Assembly: GCA_041749595.1 (NCBI GenBank)
Contig: JBGTBA010000136.1
Coordinates: 1 to 27,151 of the forward strand
Reading direction: 5' to 3'
From: Aurantibrevibacter sp041749595
GTDB lineage: Bacteria; Bacteroidota; Bacteroidia; Flavobacteriales; Flavobacteriaceae
DNA: 27,151 nt
The stretch's first letter is position 1. Every line of letters starts with the position of its first letter. The notes under the pieces were generated by a model, which saw nothing but the letters and a program-made list of their open reading frames with translations, was not told the origin of the DNA and did not search any database. Made by a program: the position numbers and the translations under genes. Below are positions 1 through 8,215 of this stretch, piece after piece.

Positions 1-449
1 TCTACCTTTAACTGTAATGGATTTAGCCGTTGCTGAACAAGCTCTGTCAATCCAGGTCTTGTATCCGAAACCAGTGTATCTCCTGATTTTGCCATAGGTG
101 CACCATCCAAAGCAACCTTGATCTGAATGCCCTTGCCCCCAATAATCCCTGTGTCATAAAGCTCTGCCTTACTGCTTTTTGAAAATGTAAAACTATTGTC
201 CACCGAAAAAGTAACCACCAAACTTCCTGTTTTATCCAGAAACTTAATCTCATTGACCTTCCCAACATTAAACCCGTTTATGGTAACCTGTGTGCCGGTT
301 TGCAATCCACCTACATGCTTGTATACCGCATAAAAAACCTTACTGTTATCAAAGAGTGGGGTAGATTTTAGATAACTAAAGCCCAATATGAACAACAGAA
401 TACCACCAATGACGATAATACCCGTTTTAATTTCCCTAGATATTTTCAA
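1..449 (-). CDS. MCE/MlaD family protein, C-terminus beyond the window edge
   Basis: The first ~149 residues are visible and the gene runs off the left edge. The N-terminus starts KISREIKTG, followed by one hydrophobic segment (residues ~8-28) that would anchor it in the inner membrane. The MCE domain follows, with the phrases HVGGLQTGTQVTINGFNVGKV and IIGGKGIQIKV. MCE proteins such as MlaD bind phospholipid and form hexameric rings that move lipid between the two membranes. The frame is closed by a stop about 30 bases upstream and has no ATG, so the TTG at 447-449 is the start I chose. It lies 55 bases behind the amidase gene on the same strand and is probably co-transcribed with it. The family is sure; the exact transport partner is not visible. 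Confidence 0.85.
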   Translation of the reverse strand, partial: MKISREIKTGIIVIGGILLFILGFSYLKSTPLFDNSKVFYAVYKHVGGLQTGTQVTINGFNVGKVNEIKFLDKTGSLVVTFSVDNSFTFSKSSKAELYDTGIIGGKGIQIKVALDGAPMAKSGDTLVSDTRPGLTELVQQRLNPLQLKV

Positions 450-504
450 ATGGATCGTTTTACAGTTCCAACAAAATTAGAAATAATTTTTAGAAGACCG
501 GCCA

Positions 505-1866
505 TTATTCGGATACGTATTTCAAGGCATCTTCCAAAGGTATGCGAACTCCGTCCTTATAGGCCACAATGTACGATGTGGTATAGCCTTTTGCATCTGC
601 GTTTGATTTTAACAGTTTTGCCTCAAAATAGGAGGTGGTATTTCCGTACATATACCTATATAAATTATTAAAAGGTTCCTTGGAAAGTTTGTTCAACCCT
701 TTAAAATCTTCCGACCTTAGAGGCAAATCTTTGGAACTGGCCATTAGCTGCACTTTAAAAACAAGGTTTTCCTTGTTTTTTGTTTCCTCTGCCCCCGTTA
801 TGGCAGGCATGGTTTCACTCTTTTCAACCGTCCCTGTTTTTTCAGGTAGCTTAACATCTTCTTTGGTAATTATTTGGGGTTCTTCTTTGTCCAGGGTTAG
901 TGCTTTTGGCGTCTCCTTGACTTCTATGGGAACATTTACCCTCTTTTCTTCTGCCCCTATTTGTGCTATGGGCTCTTTTGCACGCTCCAAAACCGTTTCC
1001 TTGTTGGCCTGTACTTCTCCTCCTTCTTCTTTGGTCTTTACAGGTTCCGTTATAGCGGCCGTAGGTGAGGAAACACTGGTGCCATTGGATACGAAATCGG
1101 TCCTGTACTTTAAAATGGCGTCTGCGATTGCTTCCCCCATTTCGGATTGTCCATTTTTGGAGTTTAGGTAGCTCCCCTCTTCTTTATTGGTAAGGAACCC
1201 TGTTTCTACCAACACACTGGGCATAAAGGTCTGGTGAAGCACAATGAAGCCCGCCTGCTTCACTTTTCTATCGGTTCTTTTTAATCTGCCCGAAAAATTA
1301 TCCTGCATCATTTTGCCCAATGATATACTTTGGTCCAGGAATTCTTCCTGCATGATCGTGAGGCCAATGATGGACTCTGGGGAATTTATGTCATACGCCG
1401 CATAACGTGTTTCATAATTATCTTCCAGATAAATGACCGAGTTTTCCTTTTTGGCGATTTCAAAATTCTGTTTATTGGCGTGCAGTCCCAATACAAAGGT
1501 TCCGGCTCCCTGGGCATCCGAACTATGGGAATCGCAGTGCACGGAAACAAATAAATCCGCATTTGCCTTATTTGCGATCTCGCCCCTTACGTATAAATCT
1601 ATGAACGTATCATCCTTTCTTGTATAGATTACTTTTATATCCGGATTTTTAGATAAAATCTCCCCTATTTTAAGAACAATGTTCAGGGCAATGTTTTTTT
1701 CCAAATAACCGTTTCCCAAGTTTCCGGGATCGTGCCCCCCATGACCTGCATCCAAAACGACCACAAATTTACCATCCTCCCTATTTCCTGTTCTATTTTC
1801 TGTAAAAGAGGTAAACAAATAGGTGAATGTTAAAAAGCTTAAAAGATAAAGACATCTGATTTTCAT
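505..1866 (-). CDS. N-acetylmuramoyl-L-alanine amidase (Amidase_3) with SPOR-like C-terminus
   Basis: A 453-residue exported zinc amidase that should cut the amide bond between MurNAc and the stem peptide of peptidoglycan. A hydrophobic N-terminal signal or anchor (residues ~4-21) is followed by the catalytic domain (~33-255). The expected zinc ligands and catalytic glutamates are present: DAGHGG (His42), LEKN (Glu56), SVHCDSH (His110) and VLVETGF (Glu221). A charged, E/K/T/P-rich linker covers ~258-360, and the last ~90 residues (VFKVQLMASS onward) look SPOR-like, which would bind denuded glycan at division sites. The open frame extends 91 codons upstream, but that extension runs through the divergent intergenic region and overlaps lptD. 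The ATG at 1866 sits directly before the signal sequence and is preferred. A TATTTTTG box on this strand (1987-1980) could be its promoter, but this is weak. Confidence 0.9.
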   Translation of the reverse strand: MKIRCLYLLSFLTFTYLFTSFTENRTGNREDGKFVVVLDAGHGGHDPGNLGNGYLEKNIALNIVLKIGEILSKNPDIKVIYTRKDDTFIDLYVRGEIANKANADLFVSVHCDSHSSDAQGAGTFVLGLHANKQNFEIAKKENSVIYLEDNYETRYAAYDINSPESIIGLTIMQEEFLDQSISLGKMMQDNFSGRLKRTDRKVKQAGFIVLHQTFMPSVLVETGFLTNKEEGSYLNSKNGQSEMGEAIADAILKYRTDFVSNGTSVSSPTAAITEPVKTKEEGGEVQANKETVLERAKEPIAQIGAEEKRVNVPIEVKETPKALTLDKEEPQIITKEDVKLPEKTGTVEKSETMPAITGAEETKNKENLVFKVQLMASSKDLPLRSEDFKGLNKLSKEPFNNLYRYMYGNTTSYFEAKLLKSNADAKGYTTSYIVAYKDGVRIPLEDALKYVSE

Positions 1867-1944
1867 TTTGATAAAGCCGTTTTTACAGTTTCTAATGTGG
1901 TTAAATTTATTGTAATTCCCTACAGGCAGAACAAAAAATATATG

Positions 1945-1952
1945 TAAGTTTG
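1945..1952 (+). promoter_or_regulatory. Candidate -7 box (TAAGTTTG) for the LptD gene
   Basis: TAAGTTTG matches the Bacteroidota -7 consensus TAnnTTTG exactly. It lies 47 bases before the TTG start of the LptD gene, in the divergent gap with the amidase. I do not find a TTG -33 element at the usual 17-23 base spacing, so this is a candidate only. Confidence 0.4.
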
Positions 1953-1999
1953 ATTTCCCTAAGCTAACCTGAACTGTTACAAAAATAGGATTTATAGCC

Positions 2000-4705
2000 T
2001 TGCAATCAAACAAACACCTTTTACTTTTTACAGTACTGCTTTGGGTCGGTGGCAATTTTGCATTTTCACAGGAAATCCCGACCACGCCATTGCCGATCAA
2101 AGCGATCAAGGACACCATTGTGGCACCGGAATTTCCCACTGCCCTTTTTCAGGATAGTACGTCAAAAGATTCCATCCAGGCCGATTCATTGAACAAGGGG
2201 AAACCCCTTCTTTTGGATAAAATAAAATACAAGGCCAAGGATTATGTGAAACTTGACCAAAAGGAACAGAAGATCTATTTGTACAACAAGGCCGAAATCT
2301 ATTACCAAGATACTGAGTTGAAGGCCGGGATCATTATAATGGATTATATCAAAAATGAAGTGTATGCGGGTAGAATAAAGGATTCTTTGGGGAATTATAC
2401 CCAACTTCCATATTTTAAACAAGGTACCAATGTGGTGGTCCCCGACTCCATCCGGTTCAATTTTGATACCCAAAGGGCCCTTATATGGAACTCCAGAACG
2501 GAACAACAGGCGGGCTTGGGGCAATTGGGAAGCGACCAGATGAAAGTATATGCCGATATAACCAAAAAGGAAAACGATTCGGTTTATTTTTTAAATGAAG
2601 GAAAACTGACCACCTCCAAAGACACCATTGACCCAGATTACTACATTAGGGTAAAAAAAGCCAAATTCGTTCCCAAGAAGAAAGTAATAGCGGGGTTCAG
2701 TAACCTGTACATAGCCGATGTGCCCACGCCCATTGCACTTCCTTTTGCCTATTTCCCGTTGACGGTGGGCAGAACGGCTGGCCTTATTTTCCCCGTTTTT
2801 GGAAATGATCCCAACAGGGGTTATTTTTTGCAGAATGGAGGGTATTATTTTCCCATTAACGAGTATGTGGACCTAACGGTCAGCGGAGATCTTTATACCA
2901 ATAGCAGCTATGGCATCCGGGGAGAATCGGCCTATGTGAAACGCTATAAATACAGGGGAAACGTCAACATCAGTTTTGAAAACGTGGTAAACAGCCAAAA
3001 AGGGTTCAGTGATTTTAGCCGATCGAGCAATTACCATATCCGGATATCGCACTCGCAGGACCAAAAGTCCAACCCAAATTCCCGGCTTTCGGCATCGGTG
3101 AATATGGGAAGCAGCCAAGTGTTCAGAAATTCGCTCCTCCAACGAAATTTGCCGAATACACAGATCAACAATCTTTCGTCATCCATATCCTATTCCAAGA
3201 CTTTTCCCGAATATCCTTCAGTAAATATGAGCCTTACCGCCACACATAACCAAAATACCAATACAGAGGTCGTAGATCTAACCTTGCCCACCCTACAGGC
3301 CAGTATGGAAAGGATCTATCCGTTCGCCAAAAGGGATGGTATTAAGAAAGGTATTGTACAGAACATCAATTTTCAATACAATTTAAACGCACAAAATAGG
3401 ATACGGACCACCAATGACGATTTTTTTAAGGCCAAAATGTTCGATAATGCACAGGTAGGCGCCAAACATACCATACCAATAAGCACCAATTTTAAAGTGG
3501 CCAAGTTCTTTAGCGTTACCGTTGGTGGCAATTATGAAGATGTCTGGACGTTGGAGACCTTCAACAGACGGTTTGATGAAGCAACTAAAAAAATTGTAAA
3601 TGATACCATAAGGGGCTTTGACCGGTACAACAAATACAATTTAAGTGCAAGCATCGGTACCACTTTATACGGGCTCTTTAATTTTGGGGAAGATAAGAAG
3701 ATACAGGCCATTCGGCACGTTATGCGCCCCTCCGTAAGCTATGGGTACGCCCCTTCTTTCGATCAGTTTTATGATACCTTTTTAGATGGCAATGGAAAAA
3801 TGGTCCAATTCAGTAGGTTCGAGAACACCCTGAACGGGGCTCCTGGATTGGGAAAATCGAACGCAATGAGCTTTTCCTTGGCAAATACGTTCGAGGCCAA
3901 AGTGCGCGACAGGGATTCAACTGCCACGGAACCAAAGAAAATATCGATACTGAGCAGTTTCAATGTATCGGCAGGGTATAATTTTGAGGCCGACTCCCTA
4001 AAACTGAGCCCATTGAGCGTCAATGGGGGCACCACTATTTTGAACAATAAAATGGCTATTAACTTTTCCGGAGGCCTGGATCCCTATAGCATAGACAATA
4101 ATGGCCGCCGGATCAACACGTTCAACATCGATAACGGTGGAAGCCTGTTCCGTTTGACGCGTGCCAACATAAACATGAGCTATGCACTGGACAGCAAAAC
4201 TTTTGGAAAGAAAAAGACCGAAGAAGATGAAGAAAAAGAAGGGGATACCTATGTCCAGTCCAGTGGCGGTAGGGACGATGACCTTTTTGGAAAGGCCGAC
4301 AATTTTGATGATCCGGATTATAGCGGTCGTGGTAAAACGGATTCCGAAGATGTGGAAAACCCAATCTACGCAACCAAAATACCCTGGGACCTACGCTTGG
4401 CCTATTCCGCCACTTACAACAATTCCAATAGACAAAATGAATTTAGCAGCCATTCCCTAATGTTTTCCGGAAATTTGTCATTGTCCCCAAGGTGGAAAGT
4501 AGGGGTATCATCCGGATATGATATAAAAAACCAAGGTTTTACCCTTACCCAATTCCGGTTTGAGCGGGATCTTAAAAGTTTTTTCATGAATTTCAGCTGG
4601 ACGCCCTTTGGGGACTTTGAGCGCTGGTATTTTAAAATCGGGATAAAAAGCTCCATACTCCAAGACCTTAAATGGGACAACAGAAGCCAGCCTCCAAGGA
4701 GATAA
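2000..4705 (+). CDS. lptD: LPS-assembly protein LptD-like outer-membrane barrel
   Basis: A 901-residue outer-membrane protein of the LptD/OstA kind, which inserts lipopolysaccharide into the outer leaflet. A signal peptide (to about Gln24, FAFSQ) is followed by a proline/threonine-rich linker. An OstA-like N-terminal domain (~70-250) has short repeated beta motifs such as EQKIYLYNKAEIYYQDTELK. A long C-terminal region of alternating beta strands should form the barrel, ending in a strand-like tail. The start is TTG at 2000: a TGA stop in frame at 1970 leaves no upstream ATG, and TTG begins the signal peptide directly. An acidic low-complexity insert lies at ~734-787 (see findings). The divergent amidase and MlaD genes make this an envelope block. 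RidA follows 37 bases downstream. The fold assignment is strong; the symbol is by family similarity. Confidence 0.88.
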   Translation: MQSNKHLLLFTVLLWVGGNFAFSQEIPTTPLPIKAIKDTIVAPEFPTALFQDSTSKDSIQADSLNKGKPLLLDKIKYKAKDYVKLDQKEQKIYLYNKAEIYYQDTELKAGIIIMDYIKNEVYAGRIKDSLGNYTQLPYFKQGTNVVVPDSIRFNFDTQRALIWNSRTEQQAGLGQLGSDQMKVYADITKKENDSVYFLNEGKLTTSKDTIDPDYYIRVKKAKFVPKKKVIAGFSNLYIADVPTPIALPFAYFPLTVGRTAGLIFPVFGNDPNRGYFLQNGGYYFPINEYVDLTVSGDLYTNSSYGIRGESAYVKRYKYRGNVNISFENVVNSQKGFSDFSRSSNYHIRISHSQDQKSNPNSRLSASVNMGSSQVFRNSLLQRNLPNTQINNLSSSISYSKTFPEYPSVNMSLTATHNQNTNTEVVDLTLPTLQASMERIYPFAKRDGIKKGIVQNINFQYNLNAQNRIRTTNDDFFKAKMFDNAQVGAKHTIPISTNFKVAKFFSVTVGGNYEDVWTLETFNRRFDEATKKIVNDTIRGFDRYNKYNLSASIGTTLYGLFNFGEDKKIQAIRHVMRPSVSYGYAPSFDQFYDTFLDGNGKMVQFSRFENTLNGAPGLGKSNAMSFSLANTFEAKVRDRDSTATEPKKISILSSFNVSAGYNFEADSLKLSPLSVNGGTTILNNKMAINFSGGLDPYSIDNNGRRINTFNIDNGGSLFRLTRANINMSYALDSKTFGKKKTEEDEEKEGDTYVQSSGGRDDDLFGKADNFDDPDYSGRGKTDSEDVENPIYATKIPWDLRLAYSATYNNSNRQNEFSSHSLMFSGNLSLSPRWKVGVSSGYDIKNQGFTLTQFRFERDLKSFFMNFSWTPFGDFERWYFKIGIKSSILQDLKWDNRSQPPRR

Positions 4706-4742
4706 CCCTTACCATTAAAGTTCATAATAAAAACGGAAAGCG

Positions 4743-5123
4743 ATGAAAAAAATAATAACCACAAGTAATGCCCCCGAGCCGATAGGGCCCTACAACCAAG
4801 CCGTTCTTGCGGGCAGCACATTATACATTTCCGGACAGATCCCAATGGATCCCGCAACCGGAAAATTAGTGGAAGACGGCATAAAAATGGAAACCAAACA
4901 AGTCATGGAAAACTTAAAAGCCATTCTTACCGAGGCAGGAATGACTTTTGAGCATGTGGTGAAAACTTCCATTTTTATAAAAGACATGCGCCAATTTTCG
5001 GAAATAAACGAGGTATATTCCTCTTATTTCAATGGGGATACGGCGCCCGCAAGAGAAACCGTGGAGGTCTCTGATTTACCTAAATCTGTAAGGATCGAGA
5101 TTTCCATGATAGCCGTTAAATAG
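4743..5123 (+). CDS. ridA: RidA family enamine/imine deaminase
   Basis: A 126-residue protein of full family length. RidA hydrolyses reactive enamine/imine intermediates (for example 2-aminoacrylate from serine or threonine dehydratase) and protects PLP enzymes. Conserved features include GPYNQA with Tyr17, the SGQIPMDP turn (30-37), the PAR motif with the catalytic Arg104, and the RIEI end with Glu119. The ATG at 4743 fits the family N-terminus. It may be read through from lptD. Its last 8 bases overlap the 3' end of the convergent kinase gene, so the two stop codons lie almost side by side. Confidence 0.95.
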   Translation: MKKIITTSNAPEPIGPYNQAVLAGSTLYISGQIPMDPATGKLVEDGIKMETKQVMENLKAILTEAGMTFEHVVKTSIFIKDMRQFSEINEVYSSYFNGDTAPARETVEVSDLPKSVRIEISMIAVK

Positions 5124-5967
5124 TCTCTTTGTGAAATTCCATAAGCCCCTCAATGGGCCTTTGGCGTATTACCCCTACCCTAAGGTCATTGCGTTCCAAG
5201 GCAATGGTAAGCTCCTCCCGCAGGTAATAGGCAATGCTTCCCACAAAATTTATGGGTACTTTAGTGGCTAGTTCAAATTGCATTACGGAATTGTTTATGA
5301 ACTGCTGAAATCCTTTATCAATGACACCTTTGCAATAGGGATGGTCCTTGTTTTCCACAATAAACCGTGCAAAAGTAGCCAAAAAGGTATTGGGGTTAGG
5401 CTGCTTGTACAGGGAATCCTTAATTGCATCCACATCCAGGTTATATTCCTTGGCAAACTTAATTGCCAAGGACTGAGGCATCTTGTGAAAGTAATAATCG
5501 CGCAAGAGTTTCCTTCCAAAGAAGTTTCCACTGCCATCATCCATCAAGATATACCCCAATGAGACCACTTTTTGAAAAAGCTGGTGCCCATCATAGTAGC
5601 TGCAATTGGAGCCTGTGCCAAGAATGCACACAATTCCTTGCTGTCCGATTTTTGTCGTGGCATAGATTGCCGCATAGGTATCTTCTTTTACGTCTGCTTT
5701 GGCATTTGGAAAAAAATCGTTGAAAATATTTCTCAAAAATTTTTTCATCCGTTCCGTTCCACACCCGGCCCCGTAGAAATACAGGCGTTTTACCTTTTCC
5801 CTGTTCTTGGAAAGTTCAAAATTATTGGCCAACCGATCCTCTATGATCTCGCGTGTGAGGACCTCTGGGCTGAGACCCAGGGTCTGGGTTAAAAATAACT
5901 GGTTCCCCTTTTCATCAAGGGCGATCCAATCGGATTTGGTCGCACCACTATCAACGATCAATATCAT
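5116..5967 (-). CDS. BadF/BadG/BcrA/BcrD-type ATPase, N-acetylglucosamine kinase candidate
   Basis: A 283-residue ASKHA-fold kinase. The phosphate-1 motif is at the N-terminus (IVDSGATKSDW, Asp6), the phosphate-2 motif is ILGTGSN (115-121), and the DDGSG turn (143-147) matches the DEGSG/DEGSA of N-acetylglucosamine kinases. Flavobacterial relatives are usually described as GlcNAc kinases, which feed amino sugars (for example from peptidoglycan recycling or chitin) into metabolism. The motifs fix the fold but not the substrate; glucosamine or another hexosamine is possible. It lies 81 bases behind gapA, beyond a strong terminator, so it needs read-through or its own promoter, which I could not identify. 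Confidence 0.85.
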   Translation of the reverse strand: MILIVDSGATKSDWIALDEKGNQLFLTQTLGLSPEVLTREIIEDRLANNFELSKNREKVKRLYFYGAGCGTERMKKFLRNIFNDFFPNAKADVKEDTYAAIYATTKIGQQGIVCILGTGSNCSYYDGHQLFQKVVSLGYILMDDGSGNFFGRKLLRDYYFHKMPQSLAIKFAKEYNLDVDAIKDSLYKQPNPNTFLATFARFIVENKDHPYCKGVIDKGFQQFINNSVMQFELATKVPINFVGSIAYYLREELTIALERNDLRVGVIRQRPIEGLMEFHKETI

Positions 5968-5980
5968 AAAAATACTTATT

Positions 5981-6026
5981 TAAAAAAGAATCCTGAAAAC
6001 CGGCCAATTTTGGTTATTTTCAGGAT
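5981..6026 (-). terminator. Rho-independent terminator of the pfkA-gapA operon
   Basis: A perfect 10-bp inverted repeat (ATCCTGAAAA at 5990-5999, TTTTCAGGAT at 6017-6026) encloses a 17-base loop. On the minus strand it is followed by a T run (complement of the A run at 5982-5987). It lies just past the gapA stop and before the kinase gene. Confidence 0.85.
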
Positions 6027-6048
6027 ATCCAAGGCTGTTAAAACTATT

Positions 6049-7050
6049 TTATAACTTGGAGAGATACTGGGTCAGATCTACCATTTTACTGGAGAATCCC
6101 GCTTCATTATCGTACCAGGACACTACTTTAAAAAATTTGGAGTTGAGTTCTATCCCTGCACCTGCATCAAAAATGCTGGTCCTGGTATCTCCAATAAAAT
6201 CCTGGGACACCACATCTTCTTCAGTGTAGCCCAAAATTCCTTTTAATTCCCCTTCGGATGCCTTCTTGAATACTTTTTTAATTTCCTCGTACGAAGTCTC
6301 TTTTGCCAAGCGTACCGTTAAATCGACCACAGAAACATCTGCTGTTGGCACCCTGAACGCCATTCCTGTGAGTTTTCCCTTCAATGCGGGAATTACTTTT
6401 GTAACGGCCACAGCGGCACCCGTCGATGCCGGAATTATGTTCAACATGGCACTTCTTCCACCCCTCCAGTCTTTTCTGGATGGCCCATCAACGGTCATTT
6501 GTGTGGCCGTGGTGGCATGGACCGTAGTCATTAGGGCTTCCTCAATGCCAAAATTATCGTGCAGCACTTTTGCCAATGGTGCCAAGCAATTAGTGGTACA
6601 AGAGGCATTTGAGACTATGGTATCCGATGCTTTCAGTTCTTTATGGTTCACTCCCATCACAAACATGGGCGCATCTTTGGAAGGTGCGGAAATTACTACT
6701 TTTTTGGCGCCCCCATCAATATGGTACTGGGCCGATTCCAAAGTGGTGAAAATACCGGTGCACTCAGCGACGATTTCCGCTCCCACGGCATCCCATTTAA
6801 TTTTTTTTGGATCTCTTTCCGCCGTAATGCGCACTGTTTTGCCATTGACCACCAAATGGCCGTCTTTTACCTCTACGGTCCCATCGAATCTTCCATGGAC
6901 CGAATCGTACTTAAGCAAATAGGCGAGGTGCTCTACATCCAATAAGTCGTTTATGGCAACAACATCAACATCCCCCCTTTTTACCGTTGTCCTAAAGACC
7001 AGCCTTCCTATTCTTCCGAATCCGTTAATTCCAATTTTTAAATTTGACAT
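6049..7050 (-). CDS. gapA: Glyceraldehyde-3-phosphate dehydrogenase, type I
   Basis: 333 residues, the normal length. It catalyses the phosphorylating, NAD-linked oxidation of glyceraldehyde 3-phosphate in glycolysis and the reverse step in gluconeogenesis. The Rossmann motif GINGFGRIG (7-15), the NAD-adenosine region AINDLLD (32-38), the catalytic cysteine in SNASCTTNC (Cys151) and its partner His178 (TTVHATT) are all present. The sequence resembles E. coli GapA closely through its length, so it is a canonical glycolytic enzyme rather than an NADP-specific anabolic type, as far as motifs show. It begins 23 bases after the pfkA stop and is followed by a terminator, so pfkA and gapA form a short glycolytic operon. 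Confidence 0.98.
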   Translation of the reverse strand: MSNLKIGINGFGRIGRLVFRTTVKRGDVDVVAINDLLDVEHLAYLLKYDSVHGRFDGTVEVKDGHLVVNGKTVRITAERDPKKIKWDAVGAEIVAECTGIFTTLESAQYHIDGGAKKVVISAPSKDAPMFVMGVNHKELKASDTIVSNASCTTNCLAPLAKVLHDNFGIEEALMTTVHATTATQMTVDGPSRKDWRGGRSAMLNIIPASTGAAVAVTKVIPALKGKLTGMAFRVPTADVSVVDLTVRLAKETSYEEIKKVFKKASEGELKGILGYTEEDVVSQDFIGDTRTSIFDAGAGIELNSKFFKVVSWYDNEAGFSSKMVDLTQYLSKL

Positions 7051-7073
7051 TTTTCTAATTTTTATGATTTATT

Positions 7074-8060
7074 TTATGTAGTCATTATATCGGAAACCCG
7101 CATGAGCTCCCTATCTATTTTGGTATGCCCTTTTATGGCCTTGCTTATGGGGGTCAAAATAATTTTGTTGTCCTGGATGCCCACCATGAGATTCGATTTT
7201 CCCTCCAACAAAGCCTCTACTGCCCTTACTCCCATTCTACAGGCAAGAACCCTGTCGAAACAGGAAGGCGCACCACCTCTTTGCATGTGTCCCAAAACGG
7301 ACACGCGCACGTCGTAAATAGGAAGATGCTTTTCCACATATTCCTTTAGTTCAAATACGTTTTTACCGGTTTTATCCCCTTCGGCCACCACAACGATACT
7401 GGAAGATTTTCCGGATTGCTTGCTCCGTTTCAAAGAATCGAGCAATCTTTCCAAGCCCAGGTTTTCCTCGGGTATCAAGATCTCCTCAGCACCTGCACCC
7501 ACTCCCGCATTTAGGGCAATATGGCCTACGTCCCTACCCATTACCTCCACGAAGAACAAACGGTTGTGCGAACTGGCGGTATCCCTGATTTTGTCTATTA
7601 CCTCTACCACCGTATTAAGGGCGGTATCAAAACCAAGAGTATATGTGGTCCCAAAAATATCATTGTCAATGGTTCCTGGAATACCAATTATAGGAAAATT
7701 GTGCTCTTTATTAAATAGCAGTGCCCCTGTGAAACTACCATCCCCGCCAATGACCACAAAAGCGTCTATTCCCGCTGCCATTAATTGGTCGTATGCCTTC
7801 TTTCTGCCTTCTTTGGTCCTGAATTCCTCGGATCGGGCCGACTTTAAAATGGTGCCCCCTTTATTGATAATGTTGTTTACACTCCGTGCATCCATGGGCT
7901 TAAAGTCGCCCTCTATCATTCCTTCGTATCCCCTATATATGCCCACACAATCCACCTTTAAGTAGGCGCATGTACGGACCACGGATCTTATGGCGGCATT
8001 CATCCCTGGAGAATCGCCACCTGAGGTAAAAACCCCTATTTTTTTTATTTTCGAAACCAT
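7074..8060 (-). CDS. pfkA: ATP-dependent 6-phosphofructokinase
   Basis: 328 residues, bacterial PfkA length. It phosphorylates fructose 6-phosphate to fructose 1,6-bisphosphate. The nucleotide loop TSGGDSPGMNA (12-22), GGDGS (105-109) and the catalytic PGTIDND (128-134, Asp132) are intact. The glycine after GGD supports ATP rather than pyrophosphate as donor, since PPi-dependent enzymes typically carry a second aspartate there. MGRDVGHIA and the C-terminal GHMQRGG sugar-phosphate region are also present. It is the first gene of the pfkA-gapA unit and has a good -7 box upstream. Allosteric control cannot be judged from the sequence. Confidence 0.97.
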   Translation of the reverse strand: MVSKIKKIGVFTSGGDSPGMNAAIRSVVRTCAYLKVDCVGIYRGYEGMIEGDFKPMDARSVNNIINKGGTILKSARSEEFRTKEGRKKAYDQLMAAGIDAFVVIGGDGSFTGALLFNKEHNFPIIGIPGTIDNDIFGTTYTLGFDTALNTVVEVIDKIRDTASSHNRLFFVEVMGRDVGHIALNAGVGAGAEEILIPEENLGLERLLDSLKRSKQSGKSSSIVVVAEGDKTGKNVFELKEYVEKHLPIYDVRVSVLGHMQRGGAPSCFDRVLACRMGVRAVEALLEGKSNLMVGIQDNKIILTPISKAIKGHTKIDRELMRVSDIMTT

Positions 8061-8086
8061 TAAAAATTTTGAAACCGTAAAACTAA

Positions 8087-8094
8087 CAAACTTA
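8087..8094 (-). promoter_or_regulatory. Candidate -7 box (TAAGTTTG) for pfkA-gapA
   Basis: On the minus strand TAAGTTTG matches TAnnTTTG exactly and ends 26 bases before the pfkA ATG. It lies in the 155-base gap behind tamB. No clean TTG -33 element is visible. The rest of the gap is AT-rich, without a convincing terminator or RNA gene. Confidence 0.5.
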
Positions 8095-8215
8095 TTTTAA
8101 TTAACGAATGACTATACCCTTTTAATTTAAGCCTTAAAACACCCTATAACGTTTTCGTTTGGCTTTTTCGGCCTGTCATTAAAAAAATGAAACAAAACAA
8201 GCTAATAGTGTGGAA

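Noticed and set aside
635..1171. A 178-codon plus-strand frame opposite the amidase linker
   Set aside because: Serine/valine-rich mirror of the E/K/T-rich linker codons; no start context or domain.
1867..2139. 91-codon N-terminal extension of the amidase frame
   Set aside because: It crosses the divergent promoter region and overlaps lptD; the signal sequence begins at the ATG at 1866.
6266..6922. A 218-codon open frame antisense to gapA
   Set aside because: gapA is certain on the other strand; the long antisense frame follows from its codon bias.
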